A stretch of DNA of 64,000 nucleotides from positions 43,198 through 107,197 of the forward strand of contig NZ_LQWY01000001.1 in the NCBI RefSeq assembly GCF_001643235.1, in the 5' to 3' direction. The DNA is from Domibacillus aminovorans. GTDB lineage: Bacteria > Bacillota > Bacilli > Bacillales > Domibacillaceae. This document shows, in pieces, positions 17,708-27,948 of the stretch; position 1 is the first letter of the stretch; every line of letters starts with the position of its first letter. Made by a program: the position numbers and the translations under genes. The notes beneath the pieces are model-generated. The model worked only from the letters and a program-made list of their open reading frames with translations, was not told where the DNA came from and made no database searches.

Positions 17708-17779
17708 ATATATCCACCTCATTATTGATTAGTTCTCTTTATTTTGACACGAACGGACTTCTAGTTCAAAGAGGAATGC

Positions 17780-18811
17780 TTATTTTGCGCTATATTCATG
17801 AATAAATGATGTTAAACGCTTTAATGTATCCGGACTTACTTCAGGGAAAACACCGTGTCCAAGGTTAAAAATATGCCCTGGAGCAGCCAGCCCTTGATCC
17901 AAAATTGCTTTCACACGCTCTTCAATCACTTCCCAAGGAGCCAACAAAAGGGATGGGTCAAGGTTGCCCTGCAACGTTTTCGTTAAGCCCATCGCCCGTG
18001 CTTCCTTGATCTGCAGACGCCAGTCAAGGCCTACAACATCAACTGGGAGATCATGCCATTCTTTCGCGAGATGGCTCGCACCAACACCGAACGTAATAAG
18101 CGGTACATTTTCACTGCGCAGTTCGCTGAAAATACGCTCCATAATTGGTTTAATAAATGTACGGTAATCGGCAACGTTTAATGCGCCGACCCATGAGTCA
18201 AAAATTTGAATCGCTTTTGCGCCTGCCTTTACTTGCGCACGCACATATGTCACCGTCATGTCTGCAAGTTTATCCATAAGCGCAAACCAAGCTTTTGGCT
18301 CTGTATACATAAAAGCTTTCGTTTTATTGTAGTTTTTTGATGGGCCGCCTTCGATCATATAACTAGCAAGTGTAAATGGTGCACCAGCAAATCCGATAAG
18401 CGGCACATTTAGCTGCTCTTGCGTTAACAATTTAATCGTGTCAAGAACGTATGGAACATCACTTTCAGGATCGATTTGGCCAAGCTTTTCCACGTCTGCT
18501 ACAGAGCGAACAGGATTCGAAATAACGGGGCCAATACCTGATTTAATATCGACATCCACACCAATAGCAGGCAGCGGTGACATAATGTCTTTGTATAAAA
18601 TTGCTGCGTCCACATTGTACTCCTCAACCGGCAAACGTGTCACATACGCACAAATTTCCGGTTGATGGGTAATTTCAAATAATGAATATTTTTCTTTTAA
18701 CTTTCGGTACTCCGGCTGCGAACGGCCTGCCTGTCGCATGTACCAAACCGGTGTATATTTCGTTTTTTCTCCCCGTGCCGCTTTTAAAAAAGTCTCATTA
18801 ATTTGCCTCAT
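17780..18811 (-). CDS. hemE: Uroporphyrinogen decarboxylase
   Basis: 343 aa. It decarboxylates the four acetate groups of uroporphyrinogen III to give coproporphyrinogen III. Signature regions [17 protein letters not shown] with the catalytic Arg pair, [16 protein letters not shown] containing the catalytic Asp region, [11 protein letters not shown] and [11 protein letters not shown] are all present. The start is [13 protein letters not shown] lies 12 bases upstream, slightly long. An in-frame leucine codon nearer the binding site is possible. A minus-strand TATAAT lies at 18856-18861, facing away from hmoB. It forms an operon with hemH. Confidence 0.95.
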   Translation of the reverse strand: MRQINETFLKAARGEKTKYTPVWYMRQAGRSQPEYRKLKEKYSLFEITHQPEICAYVTRLPVEEYNVDAAILYKDIMSPLPAIGVDVDIKSGIGPVISNPVRSVADVEKLGQIDPESDVPYVLDTIKLLTQEQLNVPLIGFAGAPFTLASYMIEGGPSKNYNKTKAFMYTEPKAWFALMDKLADMTVTYVRAQVKAGAKAIQIFDSWVGALNVADYRTFIKPIMERIFSELRSENVPLITFGVGASHLAKEWHDLPVDVVGLDWRLQIKEARAMGLTKTLQGNLDPSLLLAPWEVIEERVKAILDQGLAAPGHIFNLGHGVFPEVSPDTLKRLTSFIHEYSAK

Positions 18812-18846
18812 CTTGATTAATTGCCACCTTTCACCGATTAACATAA

Positions 18847-19500
<654 letters not shown>

Positions 19501-19504
19501 TGAC

Positions 19505-19536
19505 CAAAAAAGCTGCCCGCATTAGGCAGCTTTTTT
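19505..19536. terminator. Bidirectional terminator between hmoB and the PAP2 gene
   Basis: AAAAAAGCTGCC, short loop, GGCAGCTTTTTT. The PAP2 stop codon lies in the loop, so the last codons of that gene (KKAA) form one arm. Confidence 0.9.
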
Positions 19537-20100
19537 GGGTAAACGACGGTTAAGGATCGAAGCGAGTAAGAAGAAGATGGCTGCACCGAGCAGCCAGCCT
19601 GCCGCTGCATCCGTTGCATAGTGCGCTTTTTCGGCGACCCGGCTTATGCCTGATAAAAAAGCTAAAAGCAATGCCGCACTGTACGCGATCCTTTTTTTAT
19701 TTGTATAAATCGATAGAAAATATGCGAGCAGCAAATAGAAAATGATACCGACCATTGCATGTCCACTCGCAAAGCTAAATCCATCTTCACCGTGTGGGAA
19801 AGCCGGACGCTCTCTCGCGACCCATTCTTTTAATGCTTTATTTAATATGTTACCGCCACCCACACCGATCAAAATTGCAATGGCACCGATGATATTGCGC
19901 TTCCAAGCAAGAAAGCAAATAAGCAGAATGGCTCCCCCGCCCAGTATCATTTCTGAGCCTAGAAATGAAAAGATTGGTAAGAATGAGTTTTCGCCCAATA
20001 TTTGAAATATCTGATCATCTAATATCCCTGCCCACTCTGACTCCCACCCTGTTAATATAATGACAAATAATATGAGGCACACCACTCCACCCCAAATCAT
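19522..20100 (-). CDS. PAP2 family phosphatase
   Basis: 192 aa with five or six membrane helices and the three phosphatase motifs: KEWVARERP (KX6RP), FASGHAM (PSGH type, here ASGH) and SRVAEKAHYATD (SRX5HX3D). Such enzymes dephosphorylate undecaprenyl pyrophosphate or lipid phosphates on the outer face of the membrane. The ATG overlaps the ecsB stop (ATGA), so it is the third gene of the ecs operon here, in the place held by ecsC in B. subtilis. Its binding site is weak, consistent with coupling. Confidence 0.88.
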   Translation of the reverse strand: MIWGGVVCLILFVIILTGWESEWAGILDDQIFQILGENSFLPIFSFLGSEMILGGGAILLICFLAWKRNIIGAIAILIGVGGGNILNKALKEWVARERPAFPHGEDGFSFASGHAMVGIIFYLLLAYFLSIYTNKKRIAYSAALLLAFLSGISRVAEKAHYATDAAAGWLLGAAIFFLLASILNRRLPKKAA

Positions 20101-21311
20101 CGGACACTACTCATTTTTTCCAGCCTAGAAGGAGCATATATTTTCGTAAAAAAGATAGAAAAGACGAGTGAAGCAGCGAGTACGATCACTGCACCGGACA
20201 GCGTTCCATTTATGCTGGAAAGCCCGCCGAAAAGAATAGACTGTATCAACATGACACGCATCAGTAACTTTTGCACCGCTGCTTTTTTTTCAGTATTACC
20301 TGCCGGATAAAGACGCGGCCAGATGATATAATCGTGACGTACCGCAATCGGCATCAGCTGAAAGCCGGTTAAATAGAGGAACAAAAGTGCTGCAATGAGC
20401 TGTACAGCCATCGTGCCGCTAAACAAAATAATAAAGACTGCAATAATCGTTAAGCGAATGTACAAGCCAAAATATTCATTCATCCGCACAAAAGTCCTGA
20501 ATAGCAAGTACGTGTGTGTCCCGTTTTGTGGACCTGGTAATAGTCCGTCGAGCCACGCCCGCCGGCTCACAGTCCCGCGTAAATGCGGCACATCAGTAAA
20601 CATATTAGCAATTCGGTAAAAACTAGCCAGCCTTTTTTCTTCCAGCTCTGCAAGCAATTCCCACTTAAGCGGACGATTGCCCTGACGACCCATATGGAAA
20701 AGCCAGAGCAGCATGAAAAAGACAGCTAGTCCGGCAATGGCCATATAGCCGGAAAACAAAGCATATAAAAGCGCAAAATTTTGCAAAAGTCGTACGACCA
20801 GATCAATCATCCGCTTTTCATTAGACGGTAAATTAAGTGCTTCCAGCCGGCAAAATAAATTCCAAAGCTTAGCAGCCAGAAGCACCACCAGAAAGACAAA
20901 AAAGCTTCCAAATCCAGTCTGTTTCACAGCGGCATACATCGGCATTGAAAACGCAAGTAATGCCACTAAAACATAAATTTGTGCGGCAAAGCTCGTCCAT
21001 ACAGCTTTTTGCAAATAGGGTTTCATTTCTTCTTCAAGTGGCAATAAATACACTGTATCCGGCCGCTTTATGTATGTATATACCGGACTCCACACAAGGA
21101 CAATAGCTAACACAACCGCCATTAAAAGCGGGGCTGGAAACGTTTTATCAATTGTTTGTACCCAGCCGCTGTAATAATAAAGAATGGCACCGAGCCCGAA
21201 GACGAGGACGAATAATAAATGATCATTTAACATGTAGCGCGTATATTTGCGGACTTCAGCGTAATACGACGTGACCCGTTCTTTAAAAAGCGCATCTGCT
21301 GAAAACTTCAT
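20097..21311 (-). CDS. ecsB: ABC transporter permease EcsB
   Basis: 404 aa. It is the membrane partner of EcsA, with several hydrophobic segments (about residues 30-48, 62-80, 107-150, 170-205, 285-330, 355-395). The family opening FKERVTSYYAEVRKYTRYML and the internal LPLEEEMKPYLQKA are recognisable. EcsAB affects protein secretion, RasP intramembrane proteolysis and competence in B. subtilis. Its ATG overlaps the ecsA stop as ATGA. Confidence 0.9.
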   Translation of the reverse strand: MKFSADALFKERVTSYYAEVRKYTRYMLNDHLLFVLVFGLGAILYYYSGWVQTIDKTFPAPLLMAVVLAIVLVWSPVYTYIKRPDTVYLLPLEEEMKPYLQKAVWTSFAAQIYVLVALLAFSMPMYAAVKQTGFGSFFVFLVVLLAAKLWNLFCRLEALNLPSNEKRMIDLVVRLLQNFALLYALFSGYMAIAGLAVFFMLLWLFHMGRQGNRPLKWELLAELEEKRLASFYRIANMFTDVPHLRGTVSRRAWLDGLLPGPQNGTHTYLLFRTFVRMNEYFGLYIRLTIIAVFIILFSGTMAVQLIAALLFLYLTGFQLMPIAVRHDYIIWPRLYPAGNTEKKAAVQKLLMRVMLIQSILFGGLSSINGTLSGAVIVLAASLVFSIFFTKIYAPSRLEKMSSVR

Positions 21312-22045
21312 AGCGATTCTTCCTTCGTTAACTCTACATAAATATCATCAAGCGCGGCTCCTGGCATACTGAACTCACGGCGCAGCTCGTCCATCGTCCC
21401 TTTCGCCCGTACACGTCCTTCATGCAAAATAATAAATTTATCGCAATACTTTTCCGCCGTCGCAAGAATGTGTGTCGACATTAAAATGCCTGCACCGCCT
21501 TCTTTCATTTTACCCATCCAGTCGAGCAGTGAGCGAATACCAAGCGGATCAAGTCCAACGAACGGTTCATCAATAATGTAAAGCGCCGGTTCAGTTAAAA
21601 ACGCGCCCATAATCATGACTTTTTGCTTCATTCCTTTTGAAAAATGAGCGGGAAACCATTTCATTTTCGATTCTAATCTAAATTCTTTTAAAAGGGGTCC
21701 AATTCTTTTTTTATAATCTGACTCCGACAATCCGTATGCCATCGCCGTAAGCCTCATATGTTCTTCCAATGTTAATTCATCATATAAAACGGGCGTCTCC
21801 GGCACGAATGAAAATTGACGGCGGTATTCAGACGGATTTTTTTCAAGTGTCTGTCCTTTAATCGTCACCTGTCCTTTTACTGGTTCCATCAAACCAATAA
21901 TATGTTTAATTGCTGTACTTTTGCCGGCACCGTTCAAACCAATGAGTCCGACAATTTCATTTTTACTGACGTCAAATGAAACATCATGCAGCACCGGTTT
22001 ACGTGTGTAGCCGCCGGTCAAATCCTTTACTGTTAATAAAGACAT
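21308..22045 (-). CDS. ecsA: ABC transporter ATP-binding protein EcsA
   Basis: 245 aa, nearly identical in plan to B. subtilis EcsA (247 aa). Walker A is GLNGAGKST at about residues 38-46, the signature is HFSKGMKQKVMIM, Walker B is LYIIDEPFVGLDP and the switch His lies in STHILATAEKY. The frame is open 27 codons upstream, but AAGGAGAGG before the ATG at 22045 and family alignment (MSLLTVKDLTGGYTR) fix the start. It diverges from hit, as in B. subtilis. Confidence 0.95.
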   Translation of the reverse strand: MSLLTVKDLTGGYTRKPVLHDVSFDVSKNEIVGLIGLNGAGKSTAIKHIIGLMEPVKGQVTIKGQTLEKNPSEYRRQFSFVPETPVLYDELTLEEHMRLTAMAYGLSESDYKKRIGPLLKEFRLESKMKWFPAHFSKGMKQKVMIMGAFLTEPALYIIDEPFVGLDPLGIRSLLDWMGKMKEGGAGILMSTHILATAEKYCDKFIILHEGRVRAKGTMDELRREFSMPGAALDDIYVELTKEESL

Positions 22046-22171
22046 ATCACGCGTCCTCTCCTTCTTATCCATTAACTGTATTGTATCAAATAGAGAGACA
22101 GTACACACAGTTTCCCGTCCTGTCATTGTGTGCTAAAATTTTGATAATGAACCTTAAAGGAGTGTTTGATA

Positions 22172-22582
22172 ATGAATGATTGTATTTTTTGCAAAATTGT
22201 AAACGGTGACATCCCCTCCGCAAAAGTGTATGAAGATGAGCACGTTTATGCATTTCTAGACATTAGCCAAGTGACAAAAGGCCATACACTCGTTATTCCA
22301 AAAGTACATAAAGAAAATATTTTTGAACTGATGCCTAATATGACTGCTCCTTTGTTTGAATCCGTCAAAAAAGTTGCAGACGCGATCCAAGCTACTTTTT
22401 CACCGAAAGGGCTTAATTTACTTAATAATAACGGTGAAACAGCCGGTCAAACAGTATTTCACTATCACATTCATTTAATCCCGCGTTACGGATCCAATGA
22501 TGGTTTTCATCCTGTTTTCAAAGAGAATGATGAATCATACGATTTAAAAGAAATCGCGGCATCCATAAGCGCTCACCTGTAA
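22172..22582 (+). CDS. hit: HIT family nucleotide hydrolase
   Basis: 136 aa. Histidine triad motif HYHIHLIPRY sits at about residues 96-105, preceded by the family sequence NGETAGQTVFHYH; the N-terminus CIFCKIVNGDIPSAKVYED carries the usual CxxC. HIT proteins hydrolyse purine nucleoside phosphoramidates or related AMP conjugates. AAAGGAG lies ten bases before the ATG at 22172. It is divergent from ecsA. Confidence 0.95.
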   Translation: MNDCIFCKIVNGDIPSAKVYEDEHVYAFLDISQVTKGHTLVIPKVHKENIFELMPNMTAPLFESVKKVADAIQATFSPKGLNLLNNNGETAGQTVFHYHIHLIPRYGSNDGFHPVFKENDESYDLKEIAASISAHL

Positions 22583-22681
22583 CGAAGCAATTTTACACGT
22601 TTGTAAAAGATGGGATTCGGGAAGAGCTATTCTATACATGTATGCAGTTTGGCTATAGAAATGATTAATGAGGTGAAAGTA

Positions 22682-23050
22682 TTGAATAAAAAGTCTTTAT
22701 GTATAGGATTATTAACAGGCCTCGCAGCAGGTGCAGCAACTGCTCTTTTAAATACACCTTCGAGCGGTCGTGAAACGCGCGGTAAGATGAAAGATGCACA
22801 AGTCTCAGCGAAATTAACTGCGCTGGAAGTAAAAGATAATGCCGGTCAAGTAAAGGAATCCATTAAGCGCCTCATTGATGCCGCAAAACAGGATGTACCG
22901 GAAGTGATCAGTAATGTTAAAGTGAACGCCGCACTTTGGAAAGAAAGTATAGCACCAAACAAACAGGCGCTGCAATCTGAAATTGTTCGCCTTCAAAAAA
23001 CAGTAGAAGATTTGCAAGAAAGTCTTCCACACCCTGCTCCAAAGAAGTAA
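22682..23050 (+). CDS. yhaH: YtxH-domain membrane-anchored protein YhaH
   Basis: 122 aa starting at TTG, seven bases after GAGGTG. Residues 5-25 form a glycine/alanine-rich membrane segment (GLLTGLAAGAATALL) followed by NTPSSGRETRGKMKD, the YtxH pattern. The rest is a long charged helix (residues 35-110), likely coiled coil. Related proteins are general-stress proteins in Bacilli. A weak sigmaB-like sequence, GTTTGT-N14-GGGAAG, lies at 22599-22624. It follows hit as yhaH does in B. subtilis. Confidence 0.78.
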   Translation: MNKKSLCIGLLTGLAAGAATALLNTPSSGRETRGKMKDAQVSAKLTALEVKDNAGQVKESIKRLIDAAKQDVPEVISNVKVNAALWKESIAPNKQALQSEIVRLQKTVEDLQESLPHPAPKK

Positions 23051-23054
23051 AAAA

Positions 23055-23094
23055 GCGCGCAGAAGATGATGTAAATCCTCTGCGTGTTTTTTTG
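23055..23094 (+). terminator. Terminator of yhaH
   Basis: CGCGCAGA/TCTGCGTG stem with a 15-base loop and a run of seven T residues. Confidence 0.75.
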
Positions 23095-23222
23095 TTTTCA
23101 TCTATTTCGAAAATTTCGTGAATTAAACTCTTTCTATTTTTTTATTTTATTGGCATAATATAAATCAATTAGTCTATTTGATTTGGAACGGGATAGGGAA
23201 AATAAAAAAAGAAGGTGCAAAT

Positions 23223-23795
23223 ATGTCAAATCATCAATATACGATGAAAGAAGCGTTTATGTTCAGTCAGCGTATGGCACAATTGTCTAAAGCACTATGG
23301 AAAGCCGTTGAAAAAGATTGGCAGCGCTGGATTAAACCGTACGATTTAAACATTAATGAACATCATATTCTTTGGATTGCGTATCATTTAAAAGGTGCCT
23401 CCATAACGGACGTTGCGAACTTCGGCGTGATGCACGTATCGACCGCTTTTAATTTTTCGAAAAAGCTGGAAGAGCGCGGATTTTTAACTTTTTCTAAAAA
23501 AGAAGAAGATAAACGAAACACGTACATCGAAATTACAAAAGAAGGCGAGCAGCTGATTTTCGACTTAATGGAGCAGTATGACCCCGAAACAAACCTTGTG
23601 TTTTCAGGCAATGAACCGCTTCGTGAATTGTTCGGGAAATTCCCAGATCTCGCCGAACTGATGGCTATTATTAAAAATATTTACGGTGATGACTTCATGG
23701 ACATTTTTGAAACATCTATCCATAATATTGAAAAAGACTTTAATGAGGAGAGCGGAAAATTAAAGCAGGCAGCACAAACAAAAACATCCGGTTAA
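23223..23795 (+). CDS. scoC: HTH-type transition-state regulator Hpr/ScoC
   Basis: 190 aa MarR-family regulator that represses proteases and sporulation genes during growth. The winged helix is clear: [39 protein letters not shown] (recognition helix) and the wing [16 protein letters not shown]. ScoC-specific C-terminal dimer region [19 protein letters not shown] follows. GAAGGTG before the ATG at 23223 and the family start MxxHQYxMKEAF set the start. Confidence 0.95.
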   Translation: MSNHQYTMKEAFMFSQRMAQLSKALWKAVEKDWQRWIKPYDLNINEHHILWIAYHLKGASITDVANFGVMHVSTAFNFSKKLEERGFLTFSKKEEDKRNTYIEITKEGEQLIFDLMEQYDPETNLVFSGNEPLRELFGKFPDLAELMAIIKNIYGDDFMDIFETSIHNIEKDFNEESGKLKQAAQTKTSG

Positions 23796-23825
23796 GCAAC
23801 GAGCAGTCCCGATGTTTTTATTTTT
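23783..23825 (+). terminator. Terminator of scoC
   Basis: ACATCCGG and CCCGATGT arms with a loop of about 18 bases, then a T-rich tail. It overlaps the last codons of scoC. Confidence 0.6.
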
Positions 23826-23900
23826 ATAAAAATTACACTTGCTTTTTAAGCTCTTCCGTCGTAAATTATGTATTATTATGTACGGCGGAGGTTATGTTTT

Positions 23901-24449
23901 ATGAAGTGCTGGCGAATTTATAATTTCGAAAAAACATATGGTTTTAATAAACTGTTTTTCGTTTCATTCGTGACGACGATGATTGTTTTTTCACTCGCCT
24001 TTTCATCTATGCAGTCTTATTATTCAGAGCCACTATATGCAACAGGTTTTGCCTGGTTTGCTGCCGGCCTTCTCGCGGTTTATCCGCTTCATAAATTGAT
24101 TCACCTCCTCTCAGTGGTCACACTTCGTCCAAAAATGACGTGGGAGCTAAAATATTCTTTTTTGCCAGTTTTAACCGTGACTACTCGAAAACCGGTCTCT
24201 AAAAACCGGTTTATTACTTGCTTAATATTGCCATTTCTCATTATGACGCCCCTTCTTTTAGCCAGTGCCGCACTATTGCCGCACTATTTGCACTATTTCA
24301 CAATAGCTGCGGCTTTTCATACTGGCATTTGTTCATTTGACTTTCTTTATTTAAAGACGATTGTCTCATGCCCTAAGGACTCGATCATCGAAGAAGATAT
24401 GGATGGATTTGAGATTTTAATTCCCGATGAACCACCCGCCTGGCGTTGA
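23901..24449 (+). CDS. DUF3267-type membrane protein
   Basis: 182 aa with four membrane helices (about residues 20-38, 50-68, 105-125, 130-152). The first-loop YPLHKLIHLLSV, where other members have an HExxH-like helix, and the PFLIMTPLLLASAA segment fit the DUF3267 putative metallopeptidase-like membrane family; here the Glu of the zinc motif is replaced (HKLIH). GGAGG lies nine bases before the ATG at 23901. A TTGCTT-N17-TAAATT promoter lies at 23839-23867. It occupies the place of the small yha genes between scoC and prsA in B. subtilis. Confidence 0.6.
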   Translation: MKCWRIYNFEKTYGFNKLFFVSFVTTMIVFSLAFSSMQSYYSEPLYATGFAWFAAGLLAVYPLHKLIHLLSVVTLRPKMTWELKYSFLPVLTVTTRKPVSKNRFITCLILPFLIMTPLLLASAALLPHYLHYFTIAAAFHTGICSFDFLYLKTIVSCPKDSIIEEDMDGFEILIPDEPPAWR

Positions 24450-24473
24450 CGCCGGCGGGTTCTGTTTTCATTT
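24433..24473 (+). terminator. GC-rich hairpin at the end of the DUF3267 gene
   Basis: ACCCGCC and GGCGGGT enclose a second small palindrome, GGCGTTGACGCC; the T-run after it is interrupted. The stop codon is in the hairpin. Confidence 0.6.
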
Positions 24474-24528
24474 TAGACAACAGTTTGATATAGTAATTGA
24501 TACAGGAGAAAAAGGGGGAGGTTATACT

Positions 24529-24717
24529 GTGATTGCGCTTATGATTACGTTTGTTATTTTTTCAATATTTATTTTGTTCCATATAAATCGAATGACGAAC
24601 TTACTATGTATCCAAAAAGAAATTCCAGAAGAGCGCCATAAAAAAATTTTCCGGACAGTGAATATTTTAATCGTCATCTTGCTGTCCACTTCTTACATTG
24701 AAATACTATACGTCTAG
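24529..24717 (+). CDS. Small two-helix membrane protein, 62 aa, unknown
   Basis: GTG start six bases after GGGGGAGG. Two hydrophobic segments (residues 2-18 IALMITFVIFSIFILFH and 44-61 VNILIVILLSTSYIEIL) flank a charged cytoplasmic loop rich in Lys, Glu and Arg. I do not recognise the family. It lies between the DUF3267 gene and prsA, where B. subtilis has other small yha membrane genes, but sequence identity with these is not evident to me. Confidence 0.62.
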   Translation: MIALMITFVIFSIFILFHINRMTNLLCIQKEIPEERHKKIFRTVNILIVILLSTSYIEILYV

Positions 24718-24827
24718 ATCCGCCTTTCCTTTTCCATGTTCTTGAATTATGTTATAGTTGTTTGTGATATCTAGACTAAAATTTCTGTCACGATACGACA
24801 GATGATAACTAGGGAGTTGTTATTTGG

Positions 24828-25715
24828 ATGAAGAAATGGGCACTACCTCTTTCACTAGCAGCAGGTGTTCTCGCACTTTCTGGCTGCAATGGAGACGGCA
24901 ACGTCATCGCAACATCAAAAGCAGGCGACGTTACCGACATGGAATTGTATGCAGAAATGAAGGAAAAATTCGGTCCACAAATGGAGCAGGCACTGCAAGA
25001 ATTAATGCAGAAAAAAGTCCTCTCTGAAAAATATGAGGTAACGGATAAAGAGCTGGAAAAAGAAATGAAAACAGCAAAAGAACAGCTCGGCGATCAGTAT
25101 GAAATGTTTTTAGCACAATATAGCCTTGACGAAGACGGCTTTAAAGAATTTTTGAAGCTTGAACTTCTCCGTGAAAAAGCAGCGCTCGCTGATGTAAAAA
25201 TAACAGATGATGAAGTGAAAAAATATTACGATACTTGGCAGCCTGAAATTAATGTAAGCCACATTCTCGTTGAAGATGAAGCGAAAGCGAAAGAAGTACA
25301 GCAAAAGCTCGCTGATGGTGGGGACTTTGCCAAACTTGCTAAAGAATATTCAACCGATCCTGGTTCAGCTGAAAATGGTGGAAGCCTCGGCTGGATTGAT
25401 AACGCAGGACGTGCACAGTTCGTTCCCGAGTTTACAAAAGCACTTGGCACATTAAAAGTAAATGAAGTGAGTAAACCTGTAAAGTCCGATTATGGTTATC
25501 ACATCATTAAAATTACAGAACAAAAAGAAAAAGGCTCTTTCAAAGACATGAAAGATCAGATGACAAATGAATTGAAAAAATCCAAAATTGATTCTGATAC
25601 TCTTCAAACAAAGCTTGATAAAGAAATGAAAGCAGCAGATGTGAAAGTCACAGATGAAGACTTAAAAGGCGCATTTGAAACAGAAGATGACGCAAAATCA
25701 AAAGAAGCAAAATAA
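24828..25715 (+). CDS. prsA: Foldase lipoprotein PrsA
   Basis: 295 aa. PrsA folds secreted proteins on the outer face of the membrane. Lipobox LALSGC places the lipid-modified cysteine at residue 20. The parvulin-type prolyl isomerase domain runs from about residue 137 to 228 (VSHILVEDE, LAKEYSTDPGSAENGGSLGW, KSDYGYHIIKIT). The flanking helices are the chaperone (SurA-like) domain, and the C-terminus is acidic. GGGAG lies 11 bases before the ATG. It converges with yhaM onto a shared terminator. Confidence 0.96.
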   Translation: MKKWALPLSLAAGVLALSGCNGDGNVIATSKAGDVTDMELYAEMKEKFGPQMEQALQELMQKKVLSEKYEVTDKELEKEMKTAKEQLGDQYEMFLAQYSLDEDGFKEFLKLELLREKAALADVKITDDEVKKYYDTWQPEINVSHILVEDEAKAKEVQQKLADGGDFAKLAKEYSTDPGSAENGGSLGWIDNAGRAQFVPEFTKALGTLKVNEVSKPVKSDYGYHIIKITEQKEKGSFKDMKDQMTNELKKSKIDSDTLQTKLDKEMKAADVKVTDEDLKGAFETEDDAKSKEAK

Positions 25716-25744
25716 AAAAGCACCTTCACGGGTGCTTTTTTATT
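25714..25744. terminator. Bidirectional terminator between prsA and yhaM
   Basis: AAAAAAGCACC-TTCAC-GGGTGCTTTTTT. Confidence 0.9.
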
Positions 25745-26684
25745 TTATAAACAGTGGTTTATAAAAAGATCGGTTATCAAGTGGAAAAATACGCTCGGAA
25801 AACTCACCGGGCTTCGTTCGTTCCATCGCTCGGTCAAGCATATTCATTTTCGCATCGAGGTTATCAATATAATGGAGCATTTCTGCTTCCTTAATCATCG
25901 GCGGCTTCGGACTCCCCCATTCCGCTTTCCCATGGTGGGACAAGACCACATGTTGAAGGACCATCACTTCTTCTCCTTCAATGCCAAGCTCTTTCGCCAT
26001 CTGGCCGATTTCATTTACCATAATGGAAATATGGCCAATCAAGTTCCCTTCCGCTGTATATGTCGTCGCGACTGGACCCGATAATTCCGTTACTTTGCCA
26101 AGATCATGTAAAATGACGCCAGCATAAAGTAAATCACGATCCAATGATGGATAAAGATCCGCGACGGATTTCGCTAGCTTTAGCATCGATACAACGTGAT
26201 ACGCAAGACCAGATACAAATTCATGATGATTTTTCGTAGCAGCTGGGTATTCAAGAAATGGTTGATAGTATTTTTTCAATAAAGAACGGGTAATGCGCTG
26301 TATATGCGGATTTTTCATTTCAAAAATAAACTGCGTAATCGTCTCGGCCATTTCTTCCTGGCTAAGCGGAGCTGTTTCGACAAAGTCTCCTGCATCCATT
26401 CCATCTTGCTGTGATGCCGGACGAATTTGACGAAGTTTCAACTGCATCCGTCCGCGGTAATTTTGAATGTCACCCGCTACTTTTACAATAGTCTGCGGTG
26501 CATACATTTTTACGGTCTCATCTTTTGCATCCCATAATTTCGCTTCAATTTCTCCACTCGTATCTTGCAGCATAAGCGTTAAATATGGATTTCCATTCAC
26601 GGCTGTACTTTTGACAGCCGATCTGATCATTAAAAAGCAATCCACGCTTTCGCCTGCTTCATACTGTGTAATTCCTTTATCCAA
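25740..26684 (-). CDS. yhaM: 3'-5' exoribonuclease YhaM
   Basis: 314 aa. Residues 15-85 form the OB fold ([30 protein letters not shown]) and the C-terminal half is the HD domain, with [11 protein letters not shown], the metal pair VILHDLGK and [17 protein letters not shown]. In B. subtilis YhaM degrades RNA and single-stranded DNA from the 3' end. The start is TTG, eight bases after GGAGG. Its promoter spacer holds the same 13-bp sequence as the addBA promoter. Confidence 0.95.
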   Translation of the reverse strand: MDKGITQYEAGESVDCFLMIRSAVKSTAVNGNPYLTLMLQDTSGEIEAKLWDAKDETVKMYAPQTIVKVAGDIQNYRGRMQLKLRQIRPASQQDGMDAGDFVETAPLSQEEMAETITQFIFEMKNPHIQRITRSLLKKYYQPFLEYPAATKNHHEFVSGLAYHVVSMLKLAKSVADLYPSLDRDLLYAGVILHDLGKVTELSGPVATTYTAEGNLIGHISIMVNEIGQMAKELGIEGEEVMVLQHVVLSHHGKAEWGSPKPPMIKEAEMLHYIDNLDAKMNMLDRAMERTKPGEFSERIFPLDNRSFYKPLFIK

Positions 26685-26716
26685 GACGTCACCCTCCTCT
26701 TTACACTCTTCTGCTA

Positions 26717-26745
26717 ATTATATCACAGATCATACGTTCTTTTAA
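26717..26745 (-). promoter_or_regulatory. yhaM promoter with LexA-like sequence
   Basis: Minus strand TTAAAA (26740-26745), 17-base spacer, TATAAT (26717-26722). The spacer starts GAACGTATGATCT, as in addBA. Confidence 0.6.
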
Positions 26746-26816
26746 TAAAGATCATGCTTTTTTCTTCACTGAAAATCGTATACAATAATCGTATCACGTC
26801 TACAAGGGGATTGAAA

Positions 26817-26996
26817 ATGTATAAACTAACTGTTTTTAAAAAAGACGGAAAAAAATTGCTTGATCAATCTTTTGAAGCCAAAACGGATGATGAAGCGAAA
26901 GATCGAGGTTCACAAATTTTACACGCGCATGCATATGAAAATTATACCTATCGTTGCACATCCCCCGAAGGAAAATTACTTCTTTTCCATGAATAG
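26817..26996 (+). CDS. yhzD: YhzD-like small protein
   Basis: 59 aa, soluble, with a compact beta-rich pattern: YKLTVFKKDGKKLLDQSF, then a helix (AKTDDEAKDRGSQIL) and YRCTSPEGKLLLFHE. This matches the YhzD family of Bacilli, of unknown role. GGGGA precedes the ATG; upstream in-frame ATGs lack binding sites. It diverges from yhaM. Confidence 0.75.
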   Translation: MYKLTVFKKDGKKLLDQSFEAKTDDEAKDRGSQILHAHAYENYTYRCTSPEGKLLLFHE

Positions 26997-27000
26997 AAGG

Positions 27001-27033
27001 AAGCGCGTTCAAAAAAATTGAATGCGCTTTTTT
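27001..27033. terminator. Bidirectional terminator between yhzD and yhaR
   Basis: AAGCGCGTTCAA and TTGAATGCGCTT arms with T/A runs on both sides. Confidence 0.85.
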
Positions 27034-27808
27034 ACTGGTTGTTAAAGATCGGCTTGCGTTTTTCTAAAAAGGCGCGAAGCCCTTCATGATGATCGTCACT
27101 TTCGCGCATTTTCAACTGTCCATGTTTTTCAAGCTCAAGTGTTTTTAAAAGCTGTGGTCTGTTTAAGTCGGCTATTATTTTTTTCGTTTTAATCATTGCC
27201 TGAAGCGGCTTTTGATGAAGTTCATTGATCAGATAAGCTACTTCTTCCTTTATCGTACCCGATGCAACAGCACGATCTGCAAGCCCCATTTCTGCGGCTT
27301 CTGTCCCACTCATTACTTTTCCATCCCAGATCACTTTTTTCGTTTTGATCGGCCCGATACGTTTCTCAAGCATAAAGTGAGCACCACCATGTGGAATTAA
27401 ACCGATATCAATAAAATTCATCGCCAATTTCGAATCCGTTTCGCATAAGATAAAATCAGCTGCAAGAGCAATGCTAAGCCCAAGACCAGCAGCTGCACCG
27501 TGAATAGCTGCTATGGTCAGCTTTGGCATTGAATAAAACGCCAATGCAATGTCTGTTACTGTGTCCTTAATACCATTAAACTGTGGTTCATCTATCGTTG
27601 ACATCATTTCTTTTATGTCTCCCCCAGCTGAAAAAACGGGGCCCGCACCGGATAAAACGACGATTTTCACATCACTATTTCCACTTATCTCTTTTAAATA
27701 TTCACACAGTTCTTTCATCAATGCAGTATTCAACGCGTTCATCGACTCCGGCCGGTTTAATTGAATGTATGCTGTTTCCCCTTCAATTAAACAAAGTAGA
27801 TTTTCCAT
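27032..27808 (-). CDS. yhaR: Enoyl-CoA hydratase/isomerase family protein YhaR
   Basis: 258 aa crotonase-fold protein. The oxyanion-hole regions are FSAGGDIKEM and IHGAAAGLGLSIALAAD; LAMNFIDIGLIPHGGAHFML covers the second active-site stretch, where position normally holding a catalytic Glu or Asp reads GLIPHGG, so reaction type is not certain. Likely role is CoA-ester metabolism. GGGGGGCG precedes the ATG at 27808. Confidence 0.82.
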   Translation of the reverse strand: MENLLCLIEGETAYIQLNRPESMNALNTALMKELCEYLKEISGNSDVKIVVLSGAGPVFSAGGDIKEMMSTIDEPQFNGIKDTVTDIALAFYSMPKLTIAAIHGAAAGLGLSIALAADFILCETDSKLAMNFIDIGLIPHGGAHFMLEKRIGPIKTKKVIWDGKVMSGTEAAEMGLADRAVASGTIKEEVAYLINELHQKPLQAMIKTKKIIADLNRPQLLKTLELEKHGQLKMRESDDHHEGLRAFLEKRKPIFNNQ

Positions 27809-27948
27809 CTTTTCGCCCCCCGTCATTCTATTTTAAGCATATAAAAAAATAAAATGAAACTTTCTTCAATAAGTGTTTACCATCCATCCCTCTTCAGTAA
27901 ACGATTTTTTGTCATTTTTCACGCATACGGGGAAAAGACGCTCCCCGA

